A stretch of 8,255 nt of DNA, from positions 1-8,255 of the forward strand of contig CAJJBS010000074.1 in assembly GCA_905182385.1 (NCBI GenBank), read 5' to 3'. The notes beneath the pieces are model-generated. The model did not search any database. It saw nothing but the letters and a program-made list of their open reading frames with translations, and was not told the DNA's origin. Position numbers and translations under genes: made by a program. Positions 1 to 6,452 of this stretch are shown here, one piece after another (the first letter of the stretch is position 1; every line of letters starts with the position of its first letter). This stretch comes from Fidelibacterota bacterium TCS55. GTDB lineage: Bacteria > Fidelibacterota > Marinisomatia > Marinisomatales > TCS55.

Positions 1-1
1 A

Positions 2-16
2 CAGGTACTGTTTTAA
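2..16 (+). CDS. Possible 3' end of an upstream gene (secE expected by gene order)
   Basis: Reading from base 2 gives Q-V-L-F and then a TAA stop at 14-16, one base before the nusG start. A short hydrophobic tail would suit SecE, the small membrane subunit of the Sec translocase, which usually precedes nusG in this cluster. Only four codons are visible, and another frame is also open here (TGA at 19-21, overlapping the nusG ATG), so neither frame nor identity can be settled from the window. The gene name rests on conserved gene order, not on recognisable sequence. Confidence 0.25.
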   Translation, partial: QVLF

Positions 17-17
17 T

Positions 18-545
18 ATGAATTGGTATACACTTAGAGTTATTTCTGGTAAGGAGAAGAAGATAAAAGAAAGCTTGCTTTTTGAGCTTGACTATCAAGA
101 GTTAACAATTGAAGTAGGTGATATTTTAGTTCCTTCTGAAAATATAGTTGAAATGAAAGAAGGAAAAAAGAAAATAAAGAATAAAGTTTTCTTTCCAGGT
201 TATATTTTAATACAAATGAGTGAGTCTAAAGAGGCTCGTTTTTTAGTTGAAAATGCAAATGGAGTTATGAGCTTTGTGGGTCCAAATAATGAGCCTCAAG
301 CTCTTAAGGAATCAGAGGTAACAAGAATTCTTGGCGAAGTTGAAGGTCGTGAAGGTCGTGAGATTGTTGTGGCGCCTTACAAAATTGAAGATTCAGTGAA
401 AGTTACAGATGGCCCATTTGCTGATTTTACAGGATTTGTAACAGAAGTTAATGACGAAAAGCAAAAAGTAAAGGTTTCTGTAAGTATTTTTGGAAGATCT
501 ACGCCAATTGAGCTAGATTTTTTACAAGTTGAATTAGAAAAATAG
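18..545 (+). CDS. nusG: Transcription termination/antitermination factor NusG
   Basis: NusG binds the RNA polymerase clamp near the upstream fork, modulates pausing and processivity, and through its C-terminal domain contacts partners such as ribosomal protein S10 or Rho. The 175-residue protein has the usual size and both domains. The N-terminal NGN domain (about 1-105) opens with MNWYTLRVISGKE and carries the conserved FFPGYILI (58-65). A linker (about 106-121) leads to the C-terminal KOW domain, with VKVTDGPFADFTGFV at 127-141. The ATG at 18 is chosen because the protein then begins exactly where NusG proteins do. The frame stays open upstream to the window edge, and only a weak AGGT lies 11 bases before the start. 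The linker contains EGREGRE (109-115), made by a 9-bp tandem repeat. The gene is followed after 8 bases by rplK. Function is assigned from clear family similarity. Confidence 0.97.
   Translation: MNWYTLRVISGKEKKIKESLLFELDYQELTIEVGDILVPSENIVEMKEGKKKIKNKVFFPGYILIQMSESKEARFLVENANGVMSFVGPNNEPQALKESEVTRILGEVEGREGREIVVAPYKIEDSVKVTDGPFADFTGFVTEVNDEKQKVKVSVSIFGRSTPIELDFLQVELEK
342..359 (+). repeat. 9-bp perfect tandem repeat in the NusG linker
   Basis: GAAGGTCGT occurs twice back to back, and the next codon is GAG, giving EGREGRE at residues 109-115. It sits in the flexible linker between the NGN and KOW domains, where length change is tolerated. It may be a small in-frame duplication, or chance codon repetition. 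Confidence 0.6.
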
Positions 546-553
546 GAATATAA

Positions 554-979
554 ATGGCAAAAAAGGTTTCAAGTTATATAAAACTGCAAATTTCAGCTGG
601 GCAAGCTAATCCAGCGCCTCCGGTTGGTCCAGCGTTGGGTCAGCATGGTGTGAATATTATGGAGTTTTGTAAGGCATTTAATGCCGCTACGCAAGATCAG
701 AGTGGTATGATAATACCGGTTGTGATTACTGTTTATGCTGACAGAAGTTTTACTTTTATTACGAAAACACCACCAGCCGCAGTGCTATTAAAAAAGAAAG
801 CAGGTATCCCTAAAGGCTCTGGAGAGCCAAACAAGGAAAAAGTAGGAAAAGTTTCAGAATCTGATTTGCGTGAAATAGCTGAAATTAAAATGAAAGATTT
901 AAATGCGAACTCTATTGAGATGGCTATGGAGATGATTCGTGGTACAGCTCGTAGTATGGGTTTGGAGGTTAAGGGATAA
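554..979 (+). CDS. rplK: 50S ribosomal protein L11
   Basis: L11 binds the GTPase-associated region of 23S rRNA at the base of the L7/L12 stalk. It takes part in elongation-factor function and, in many bacteria, in RelA-dependent sensing of uncharged tRNA. The 141 residues match the usual length (142 in E. coli). The N-terminal domain (about 1-70) holds the proline-rich segment NPAPPVGPALGQHGVNIMEF (19-38), whose prolines P22, P23 and P26 form the thiostrepton-contact helix region. The linker KTPPAAVLLKKKAG (71-84) precedes the rRNA-binding C-terminal domain, which ends in the conserved RGTARSMGL (129-137). The ATG at 554 has AGGA at 544-547, six bases away, overlapping the nusG stop. The rplK stop codon abuts the rplA start with no gap, suggesting translational coupling. 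Confidence 0.98.
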   Translation: MAKKVSSYIKLQISAGQANPAPPVGPALGQHGVNIMEFCKAFNAATQDQSGMIIPVVITVYADRSFTFITKTPPAAVLLKKKAGIPKGSGEPNKEKVGKVSESDLREIAEIKMKDLNANSIEMAMEMIRGTARSMGLEVKG

Positions 980-1669
980 ATGAGTATTACAAAAAATAAA
1001 AAAGAAATAAATAAAAAAGTAGACCCGTTGAAAGAGTATTCACTCCAAGATGCTGTGGGGATGGTTAAAGATTTAAAATTTGTTAAATTTGATGAATCTA
1101 TTGATTTAGCAATTAACTTGGGTGTGGACCCTAGACATGCGGATCAAAATATACGCCTTACTACTTCATTGCCGCACGGTACTGGTAAAGACATTAAAGT
1201 GCTCGTTGTTACTCAAGGACCAAAAGAAAAAGAAGCAAAGGAAGCTGGAGCTGATTACGTTGGCCAAGAGTTTTTAGAAAAATTAAAAAATGGTTGGGAT
1301 GATGTAGATAAAATTGTCGCAACACCAGATATGATGCCTGAGTTAGGTAAACTTGGAAAAGTATTAGGCCCAAAAGGTCTTATGCCTAATCCTAAAAGTG
1401 GAACAGTGACAATGGATGTTGCTTCTGCAGTCAAAGAGTTGAAAGCTGGAAAAGTTGAAATCCGTGTAGAAAAAACTGGAATAGTGCACATTCAATGCGG
1501 TAAAAGTTCTTTTGAAGAAATAGCATTGGTTGAAAATATTAGAACAATATATGAAACGATAATGAAAGCTAAGCCATCATCTTTGAAAGGAACTTATCTT
1601 AATAAGATAAGTATTTCTTCAACTATGGGGCCTGGAATCAAAGTTGATCAAGGGACTATCAGGTTGTAA
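980..1669 (+). CDS. rplA: 50S ribosomal protein L1
   Basis: L1 binds 23S rRNA at the mobile L1 stalk, which helps deacylated tRNA leave the E site. In several bacteria it also represses its own L11-L1 mRNA. The protein has 229 residues (234 in E. coli). The family signature spans 118-142, with LGKLGKVLGPKGLMPNPKSG at 122-141. Domain I is formed by the two ends of the chain and domain II by the middle; the C-terminal GTYLNKISISSTMGPG (204-219) is also conserved. The start is a Lys/Asn-rich stretch (MSITKNKKEINKK). The ATG directly follows the rplK stop, with candidate ribosome binding sites GGAGG (964-968) and AAGGGA (971-976) inside the rplK end. The 3' part carries a perfect inverted repeat at 1592-1612. 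rplJ begins two bases after the stop. Confidence 0.98.
   Translation: MSITKNKKEINKKVDPLKEYSLQDAVGMVKDLKFVKFDESIDLAINLGVDPRHADQNIRLTTSLPHGTGKDIKVLVVTQGPKEKEAKEAGADYVGQEFLEKLKNGWDDVDKIVATPDMMPELGKLGKVLGPKGLMPNPKSGTVTMDVASAVKELKAGKVEIRVEKTGIVHIQCGKSSFEEIALVENIRTIYETIMKAKPSSLKGTYLNKISISSTMGPGIKVDQGTIRL
1592..1612 (+). repeat. Perfect 9-bp inverted repeat with 3-base loop inside the rplA 3' end
   Basis: The arms are ACTTATCTT (1592-1600) and AAGATAAGT (1604-1612), separated by AAT. The RNA could fold as a 9-bp hairpin about 60 bases before the rplJ start. It is not followed by a T-run, so it is not an intrinsic terminator. The bases also encode conserved L1 residues (TYLNKIS), so part of the symmetry may be accidental. 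A role in L10-L12 autoregulation or mRNA processing is possible but unproven. Confidence 0.55.
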
Positions 1670-1671
1670 AT

Positions 1672-2190
1672 ATGCCAAATACAAAAAATATTAATCAAGT
1701 GGAGCAGCTAACCGATAAGCTTTCAAAAGCAAAAGCTGTTTATTTCACTGAATATCATGGGCTTAATGTTGAAGATATAACCAAACTTCGTCGTGAGTTT
1801 AGTAAAGTTGATGTTGAATTTAAAGTTGCTAAAAACACTTTAATAAAATTAGCAGCTGATAATAATAAATTAAAAGGGTTGGATCCCTATCTTAGTGGTT
1901 CAACTGCTATTGCTATATCCTATGAGGACCCTACCGGCCCAGCCCGCGTATTAAAAGCATTTAAAAAAGAACATGAACTCCCAGAGATTAAAGGCATTAT
2001 TTTTGAGGGAGAGGTGTTAGATGGAAAAGAATTTAAAAGAATTGCAGATTTGCCAACGAAGGATCAATTGCTTGCTATGCTTGCAAGTAGTTTGAGTTCT
2101 CCAATGACTCAATTAGCATTAACGCTAAAATCGTCAATGACTGATTTGGGAAATGTGTTAAGCAATTTAAAAGATCAAAAATCTAATTAA
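1672..2190 (+). CDS. rplJ: 50S ribosomal protein L10
   Basis: L10 anchors the L7/L12 dimers to 23S rRNA and forms the base of the stalk that recruits translational GTPases. The L10-L12 complex commonly represses its own mRNA. The 172 residues fit the family (165 in E. coli). The N-terminal rRNA-binding domain (about 1-135) includes AVYFTEYHGL (22-31), the conserved VAKNTLIKLA (52-61), and LPTKDQLLAMLASSLSSPM (127-145). The C-terminal helix (about 138-168) is the L12-dimer binding region. The ATG at 1672 lies two bases after the rplA stop, with AGG at 1661-1663, eight bases away. That tight junction leaves no separate leader for the usual L10 autoregulatory site. A short G+C-rich patch at 1927-1949 encodes EDPTGPAR. 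Confidence 0.97.
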   Translation: MPNTKNINQVEQLTDKLSKAKAVYFTEYHGLNVEDITKLRREFSKVDVEFKVAKNTLIKLAADNNKLKGLDPYLSGSTAIAISYEDPTGPARVLKAFKKEHELPEIKGIIFEGEVLDGKEFKRIADLPTKDQLLAMLASSLSSPMTQLALTLKSSMTDLGNVLSNLKDQKSN

Positions 2191-2196
2191 GACTAA

Positions 2197-2203
2197 AAAG
2201 GAG
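2197..2203 (+). promoter_or_regulatory. Strong ribosome binding site deciding the rplL start
   Basis: AAAGGAG is the best Shine-Dalgarno match in the window. It lies two bases before an ATG at 2206 and eight bases before an in-frame ATG at 2212. Eight is a normal spacing and two is too short, so the second ATG is the likely start. A strong site fits the need for several L12 copies per ribosome. Confidence 0.85.
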
Positions 2204-2211
2204 CTATGACA

Positions 2212-2595
2212 ATGGCTGATACAAGTAGAGCTGATGTACTAAATTATCTAGAGAATGCAAACATGATGGAAATTTCCGATTTAATCGGGGAAATTGAAGA
2301 AAAATTTGGCGTTACCGCTGCGGCACCAGTTGCTGCCGTTGTTGCGGGACCAGCAGATGGCGAAGGTGCAGCAAACGAAGAAAAAGATGAGTTTGATGTA
2401 GTTTTAACATCAGCAGGTTCATCCAAGATAAGTGTGATTAAAGTCGTAAGGACTATAACCAGTCTTGGTTTAAAAGAAGCCAAGGAATTAGTGGATGGTG
2501 CCCCAAAGGCAATTAAAGAAGGTGTTGCGAAAGCAGAAGCCGAAGAGCTAAAAAGCCAGCTAGAAGAAGCTGGTGGCTCAGTCGAATTAAAATAA
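2212..2595 (+). CDS. rplL: 50S ribosomal protein L7/L12
   Basis: L7/L12 is the multi-copy stalk protein that recruits and stimulates the GTPases EF-Tu, EF-G and IF2. Taking the ATG at 2212 gives 127 residues beginning MADTSRADVL. The ATG at 2206 would add only Met-Thr and lies too close to the ribosome binding site. The N-terminal dimerisation domain (about 1-33) is followed by a flexible hinge rich in Ala, Val, Gly and Pro (about 35-57). The globular C-terminal domain (about 59-127) has SKISVIKVVRTITSLGLKEA (71-90), the factor-binding helix region, and LVDGAPKAIKEGV (93-105). It sits 21 bases after rplJ, its assembly partner. The stop at 2593-2595 is followed by the longest gap in the cluster. 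Confidence 0.97.
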   Translation: MADTSRADVLNYLENANMMEISDLIGEIEEKFGVTAAAPVAAVVAGPADGEGAANEEKDEFDVVLTSAGSSKISVIKVVRTITSLGLKEAKELVDGAPKAIKEGVAKAEAEELKSQLEEAGGSVELK

Positions 2596-2664
2596 ATCGA
2601 CACCTTTACCACCATATTAGTATTAAATAATTTGCCTATCATAACTTTTAGAATGGAGACTTAA
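2596..2664 (+). other. rplL-rpoB intergenic gap without visible terminator or promoter
   Basis: These 69 bases are the longest non-coding stretch here. They are AT-rich and contain only a weak 4-bp stem around 2621-2629 (TATT-A-AATA). There is no G+C-rich hairpin followed by T residues, so no intrinsic attenuator of the kind known between rplL and rpoB in E. coli is evident. The rpoB ribosome binding site lies at its right end. Confidence 0.6.
2655..2658 (+). promoter_or_regulatory. Ribosome binding site supporting the TTG start of rpoB
   Basis: GGAG lies six bases before the TTG at 2665. The in-frame TAA at 2662-2664 directly precedes that TTG, so no earlier start is possible, and the next in-frame ATG would remove nearly 90 conserved residues. 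Confidence 0.85.
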
Positions 2665-5600
2665 TTGGCTGCCATAAACAATCCCTACGCTAAGCGCGAA
2701 ACTTTTGAAAAAACTAAGTCTGAAATTGAATTTCCAGATCTTTTGTCTGTTCAAGTAGATGCGTTTCAATCTTTTATTCAAGAAACTATACCTGAAGATG
2801 AAAGGTTGAATATTGGACTTGAAGAAGTTTTTCGAAATGTATTTCCAATCGAAGATTCGCATAAAAACTATATACTAGAATTTAAGAGCTATTTTTTAGG
2901 TTTAGCTAAATATACGCCTGAAGAATGTATGGATAGGGGATTAACTTATTCTGTACCATTAAAATGTCGATTGGTATTGCATATCACTAATGAGGATGAT
3001 AGAAGTAAGTACGATCAGTCGATTGAGCAAGAAGTCTACTTCGGAAATATTCCCAATATGACTAACAAAGGTACATTTGTTATTAATGGAGCTGAGCGTG
3101 TAATTGTATCTCAGCTTCAACGTTCTCCTGGTGTTTTCTTTGATCAGTCTATCCACCCGAATGGTACAAAGTTATTTCAAGCGCGCATTATTCCATTCCG
3201 TGGTTCTTGGGTTGATTTCACTACTGATATAAATGATTGTATTTTTTCAATTATAGATCGTAGGCGTAAATTCCCAGTAACAATGCTTTTACGCGCTCTT
3301 GGCTATTCAACGAATGCAGATATTTTTCGTGCTTTTAATTGTATTGAAGAAGTAAAGCTTAATAGTAAAAATATTTCAAGATCAATTGGTTCAACGGTTA
3401 TTGAAGATATAATAAATCAAGAAACTGGTGAAATCTTTATGGAGGGTGGTTCAGAATTAACTCAAGATCACATAGACTCGTTGAAAAAGGCAAAAATTAA
3501 ATCTATTGAAATTGTAAATCAAAATAAAGATTTTCACTCAATGATGTTACTTAACACAATGATTAAAGACCCAAGTAAAAATACAGAAGAAGCATTAAGT
3601 ATTGTATATCAATTACTTAGGTCTGGTGAACCGCCAAATTTAGAAACTGCTCAGAAATTTATTGAGCGAATCTTTTTTAACCCAAAGAAGTACGATTTGG
3701 GTGAGGTTGGTCGTTATCGTTTAAATCAGCAATTTGGCTTAAAAATTCCTGTTGAAGACACTGTTCTTACGATGGATGATATAATTCAAGTTGTAAATTT
3801 TCTAGTCGATATGCGTAAAGGTGAAAGAGGTTCAGATGATATTGACCATTTAGGTAATCGTCGTGTAAAATCTATTGGAGAACAGCTTACGAATCAATTT
3901 TCAGTAGCTTTAAGTCGAATGCTTAGAACTATCTATGAAAGAATGAATCTTCGTGAGCAAGAATCAATTACACCTCAGGATTTAATTAATTCGCGTGTTG
4001 TTACAACGGTTATAAATACTTTTTTTGGTACAAGTCAAATGTCGCAATTTGGCGATCAAACTAATCCGTTAGCTGAAGTAACGCACAAACGGCGCATATC
4101 TGCTCTAGGCCCAGGTGGCTTGACAAGAGAAAGAGCTGGCTTTGAAGTTAGAGATGTGCATTATACTCATTATGGTCGTTTATGTCCAATTGAAACACCA
4201 GAAGGGCCAAATATTGGTTTGATTTCATCTTTGGCGTTACTTGCTAAAGTAAATCGACATGGATTTATTGAGTCGCCTTACAGAAAAGTAAATGTTAAAG
4301 ATGGGAATGCATTCGCTACTCACTCTATAAGCTATTTATCTGCAGATGATGAAGATAGAGTCATGATTGCTCAGTCTGATGAAGAACTGGGAGAAAATGA
4401 TAGATTAATAAGTGATAATGTTAGAGCGAGAATTAAGGGTGACTTTCCTATTGTATCTCCAGATCAAGTGCAGTTTATGGATGTGGCTCCTAATCAGATT
4501 TTATCTGTAGCTGCGGCTCTAATCCCTTTTTTAGAACATGATGATGCTAATCGTGCGCTGATGGGGTCAAATATGCAACGTCAAAGCGTCCCCTTGATGA
4601 ATCCTGATTCACCGGTCGTTGGCACCGGTTTAGAAACTAAAGTGGCTGTTGACTCTAGATCTGCAGTTGTAGCTCCTGTTAGTGGCCGAATTCATTATGT
4701 TGATGCTGATAAAATTATTATTCGAACATATGATGTTCCTGAGGATTTAACATTAATTGAAGGTGAAAACCTTGTCGCTGTAAAGCTTAGAAAATTTAAA
4801 AGAACTAATCAAAATACAGCTCAAAATCAACGACCAATTGTTTCCGAAGGAGATAGGGTAGAGATAGGTCAGCCTATCGCTGATGGTACATCTACTCAAA
4901 ATGGCGAATTAGCACTAGGTAAGAATGTAACCGTAGCGTTCATGCCTTGGAGGGGATATAATTTTGAAGATGCCATTGTAATTAGTGAGCGCCTTGTTAA
5001 AGATGATCTTTTTACCAGTGTTCATGTAAATGAGATTGAACTTGAAGTTCGAGACACTAAAAGAGGTGAAGAAGAGTTGACTCCCGAAATACCAAATGTA
5101 GGCGAAGACGCTACTAAGGAGTTAGATGATCGTGGTATAATTAGAGTTGGCGCAAAAGTCCGTGACGGTGATATACTCATTGGTAAAGTCACGCCAAAAG
5201 GTGAAACGGACCCTACCCCAGAAGAGAAGCTTTTGCGTGCAATCTTTGGTGAAAAGGCAGGTGAAGTAAAAGATGCTTCTAAACGTGCTTCTCCTGGTGT
5301 AAATGGTGTTGTAATAAATACTAAATTATTTGAAAAGCGAAGTAAGTCTGCACGATCTGAAGAAAGACAAAATATTCTTGGATTGCAGAAAGCAAGTGCT
5401 ATTCGCAAAAAAGATCTTAAGGATTCAAGGGATGAAAAGTTGGTTGTTTTGCTTAAGAATCAAACATCTGATGGGATCAGAGATATTTCTTCTGGCAGAA
5501 CACTAATTAAAAAAGGTACTAAGCTTACAGGTAAAAGGGTAGATAGTTACAACTTAGAACGTTTTTCTCAAGACTCATCTTGGGTTGAAGACAAGCAAAC

Positions 5601-6441
5601 ATGGCGTAAGATTAAAGCAGTTTGGCGTTCTTTTTGGAAAGAATGGCGTGTAATTGAAGAAACTCTTGACAGAGAAGTTTTTAAGCTTCGAATTGGAGAT
5701 GAACTCCAGCCGGGTATTCTAAAGCTTGCAAAAGTTGATATTGCCAATAAAAGAAAGATTCAAGTTGGAGATAAAATGGCAGGTAGACATGGTAATAAAG
5801 GTATAGTTGCCACGGTCGTTCCTGAAGAAGATATGCCATTCATGGAAGATGGTAGGCCTGTTGATGTTGTACTAAATCCATTAGGAGTTCCATCTCGAAT
5901 GAACCTAGGGCAGCTTTACGAAACAATGCTTGGATGGGCTGGCGATATTCTTGGCGTAAAATATGCAACTCCTGTTTTTAATGGTGCTACGCCAGATGAA
6001 GTTGAAAATGAATTAAAGAGAGCTGGACTGCCATTAACTGGCAAAACAACACTTTTAGATGGTAGAACTGGTGAAAAAATAGAAAATCCAGTAACGGTTG
6101 GAATTATATATATGATGAAATTAAGTCATATGGTTGATGACAAAATGCATGCTCGTTCAACAGGGCCTTATTCACTTGTGACTCAGCAGCCCCTTGGAGG
6201 GAAAGCTCAGTTTGGTGGTCAGCGCTTTGGTGAAATGGAATGTTGGGCTTTAGAAGCTTATGGAGCTGCGCATACTTTGCAAGAAATACTTACTGTGAAA
6301 TCTGATGACGTTGACGGTCGCTCTAAAGTATACAATGCAATTGTTAAGGGTGAGGATTTACCTCAGTTTGGAGTTCCTGAATCTTTTAATGTTCTCATTA
6401 AAGAATTGCAGGGACTTGGCTTAAACATCGAATTAGATTAG
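2665..6441 (+). CDS. rpoB: DNA-directed RNA polymerase subunit beta
   Basis: Beta forms one pincer of RNA polymerase and, with beta-prime, the active centre. The 1258-residue length suits FCB bacteria (E. coli 1342). Seen in order: the N-terminal FPDLLSVQVDAFQSF; GAERV (142-146) and RSPGVFF (153-159); rifampicin cluster I at 455-481 with the contact positions Q461, D464, H474, R477, S479 and L481 all in the usual state; RGYNFEDA with E768 and D769 near the active site; a lineage-variable insertion (about 890-1010) with a tryptophan heptad repeat; GDKMAGRHGNKG with K1037 and K1045, which contact the initiating nucleotide and RNA; and the C-terminal clamp/switch region QQPLGGKAQFGGQRFGEME (from 1174). 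The start is TTG, fixed by an adjacent upstream stop and GGAG at 2655-2658. rpoC follows after 11 bases. Confidence 0.99.
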   Translation: MAAINNPYAKRETFEKTKSEIEFPDLLSVQVDAFQSFIQETIPEDERLNIGLEEVFRNVFPIEDSHKNYILEFKSYFLGLAKYTPEECMDRGLTYSVPLKCRLVLHITNEDDRSKYDQSIEQEVYFGNIPNMTNKGTFVINGAERVIVSQLQRSPGVFFDQSIHPNGTKLFQARIIPFRGSWVDFTTDINDCIFSIIDRRRKFPVTMLLRALGYSTNADIFRAFNCIEEVKLNSKNISRSIGSTVIEDIINQETGEIFMEGGSELTQDHIDSLKKAKIKSIEIVNQNKDFHSMMLLNTMIKDPSKNTEEALSIVYQLLRSGEPPNLETAQKFIERIFFNPKKYDLGEVGRYRLNQQFGLKIPVEDTVLTMDDIIQVVNFLVDMRKGERGSDDIDHLGNRRVKSIGEQLTNQFSVALSRMLRTIYERMNLREQESITPQDLINSRVVTTVINTFFGTSQMSQFGDQTNPLAEVTHKRRISALGPGGLTRERAGFEVRDVHYTHYGRLCPIETPEGPNIGLISSLALLAKVNRHGFIESPYRKVNVKDGNAFATHSISYLSADDEDRVMIAQSDEELGENDRLISDNVRARIKGDFPIVSPDQVQFMDVAPNQILSVAAALIPFLEHDDANRALMGSNMQRQSVPLMNPDSPVVGTGLETKVAVDSRSAVVAPVSGRIHYVDADKIIIRTYDVPEDLTLIEGENLVAVKLRKFKRTNQNTAQNQRPIVSEGDRVEIGQPIADGTSTQNGELALGKNVTVAFMPWRGYNFEDAIVISERLVKDDLFTSVHVNEIELEVRDTKRGEEELTPEIPNVGEDATKELDDRGIIRVGAKVRDGDILIGKVTPKGETDPTPEEKLLRAIFGEKAGEVKDASKRASPGVNGVVINTKLFEKRSKSARSEERQNILGLQKASAIRKKDLKDSRDEKLVVLLKNQTSDGIRDISSGRTLIKKGTKLTGKRVDSYNLERFSQDSSWVEDKQTWRKIKAVWRSFWKEWRVIEETLDREVFKLRIGDELQPGILKLAKVDIANKRKIQVGDKMAGRHGNKGIVATVVPEEDMPFMEDGRPVDVVLNPLGVPSRMNLGQLYETMLGWAGDILGVKYATPVFNGATPDEVENELKRAGLPLTGKTTLLDGRTGEKIENPVTVGIIYMMKLSHMVDDKMHARSTGPYSLVTQQPLGGKAQFGGQRFGEMECWALEAYGAAHTLQEILTVKSDDVDGRSKVYNAIVKGEDLPQFGVPESFNVLIKELQGLGLNIELD
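5581..5655 (+). other. Tryptophan heptad repeat in RpoB insertion
   Basis: This segment encodes residues 973-997. Trp occurs at 973, 980, 987 and 994, exactly seven apart, plus 991. The matching d positions from the second heptad on are I983, F990 and I997, and Arg follows Trp at 981, 988 and 995. This is the a/d pattern of a coiled coil. It lies in the variable insertion between the conserved parts of beta that end near 889 and resume near DELQPG (1012-1017), a region that forms a coiled-coil-bearing insertion in E. coli. Confidence 0.75.
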
Positions 6442-6445
6442 GGAG
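6442..6445 (+). promoter_or_regulatory. Ribosome binding site supporting the TTG start of rpoC
   Basis: GGAG begins on the base after the rpoB stop and lies seven bases before the TTG at 6453. No ATG is available near the conserved N-terminus of beta-prime, so TTG is the best start. Confidence 0.8.
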
Positions 6446-6452
6446 AAATACT

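Noticed and set aside
2605..2634. Possible promoter in the rplL-rpoB gap (TTTACC and AT-rich ATAATTTG, near the Bacteroidetes TAnnTTTG motif)
   Set aside because: The -10-like element misses both bases of the initial TA and the other match is poor; in AT-rich DNA such near matches are frequent.
2244..2642. Open frame on the - strand opposite rplL, reaching into the gap before rpoB
   Set aside because: It mirrors the Ala/Glu-rich codons of rplL, has no recognisable product and no ribosome binding site; it is a shadow of a real gene.
2653..2664. Three-codon micro-frame ATG-GAG-ACT-TAA ending directly at the rpoB TTG
   Set aside because: Its ATG overlaps the GGAG site of rpoB and it has no ribosome binding site of its own, so chance is the simplest reading.
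4611..4629. ACCGGT repeated with a 7-base loop, able to form a 6-bp stem inside rpoB
   Set aside because: It encodes the conserved PVVGTG segment, is short, and has no regulatory context.
4863..4878. GATAGG/CCTATC 6-bp hairpin inside rpoB
   Set aside because: It is short, lies mid-gene in a conserved coding region, and is of a size expected by chance in 8 kb.
5022..5408. 128-codon open frame on the - strand within rpoB
   Set aside because: It lies wholly opposite a highly conserved part of rpoB and is Ser-rich, as expected of an antisense shadow.
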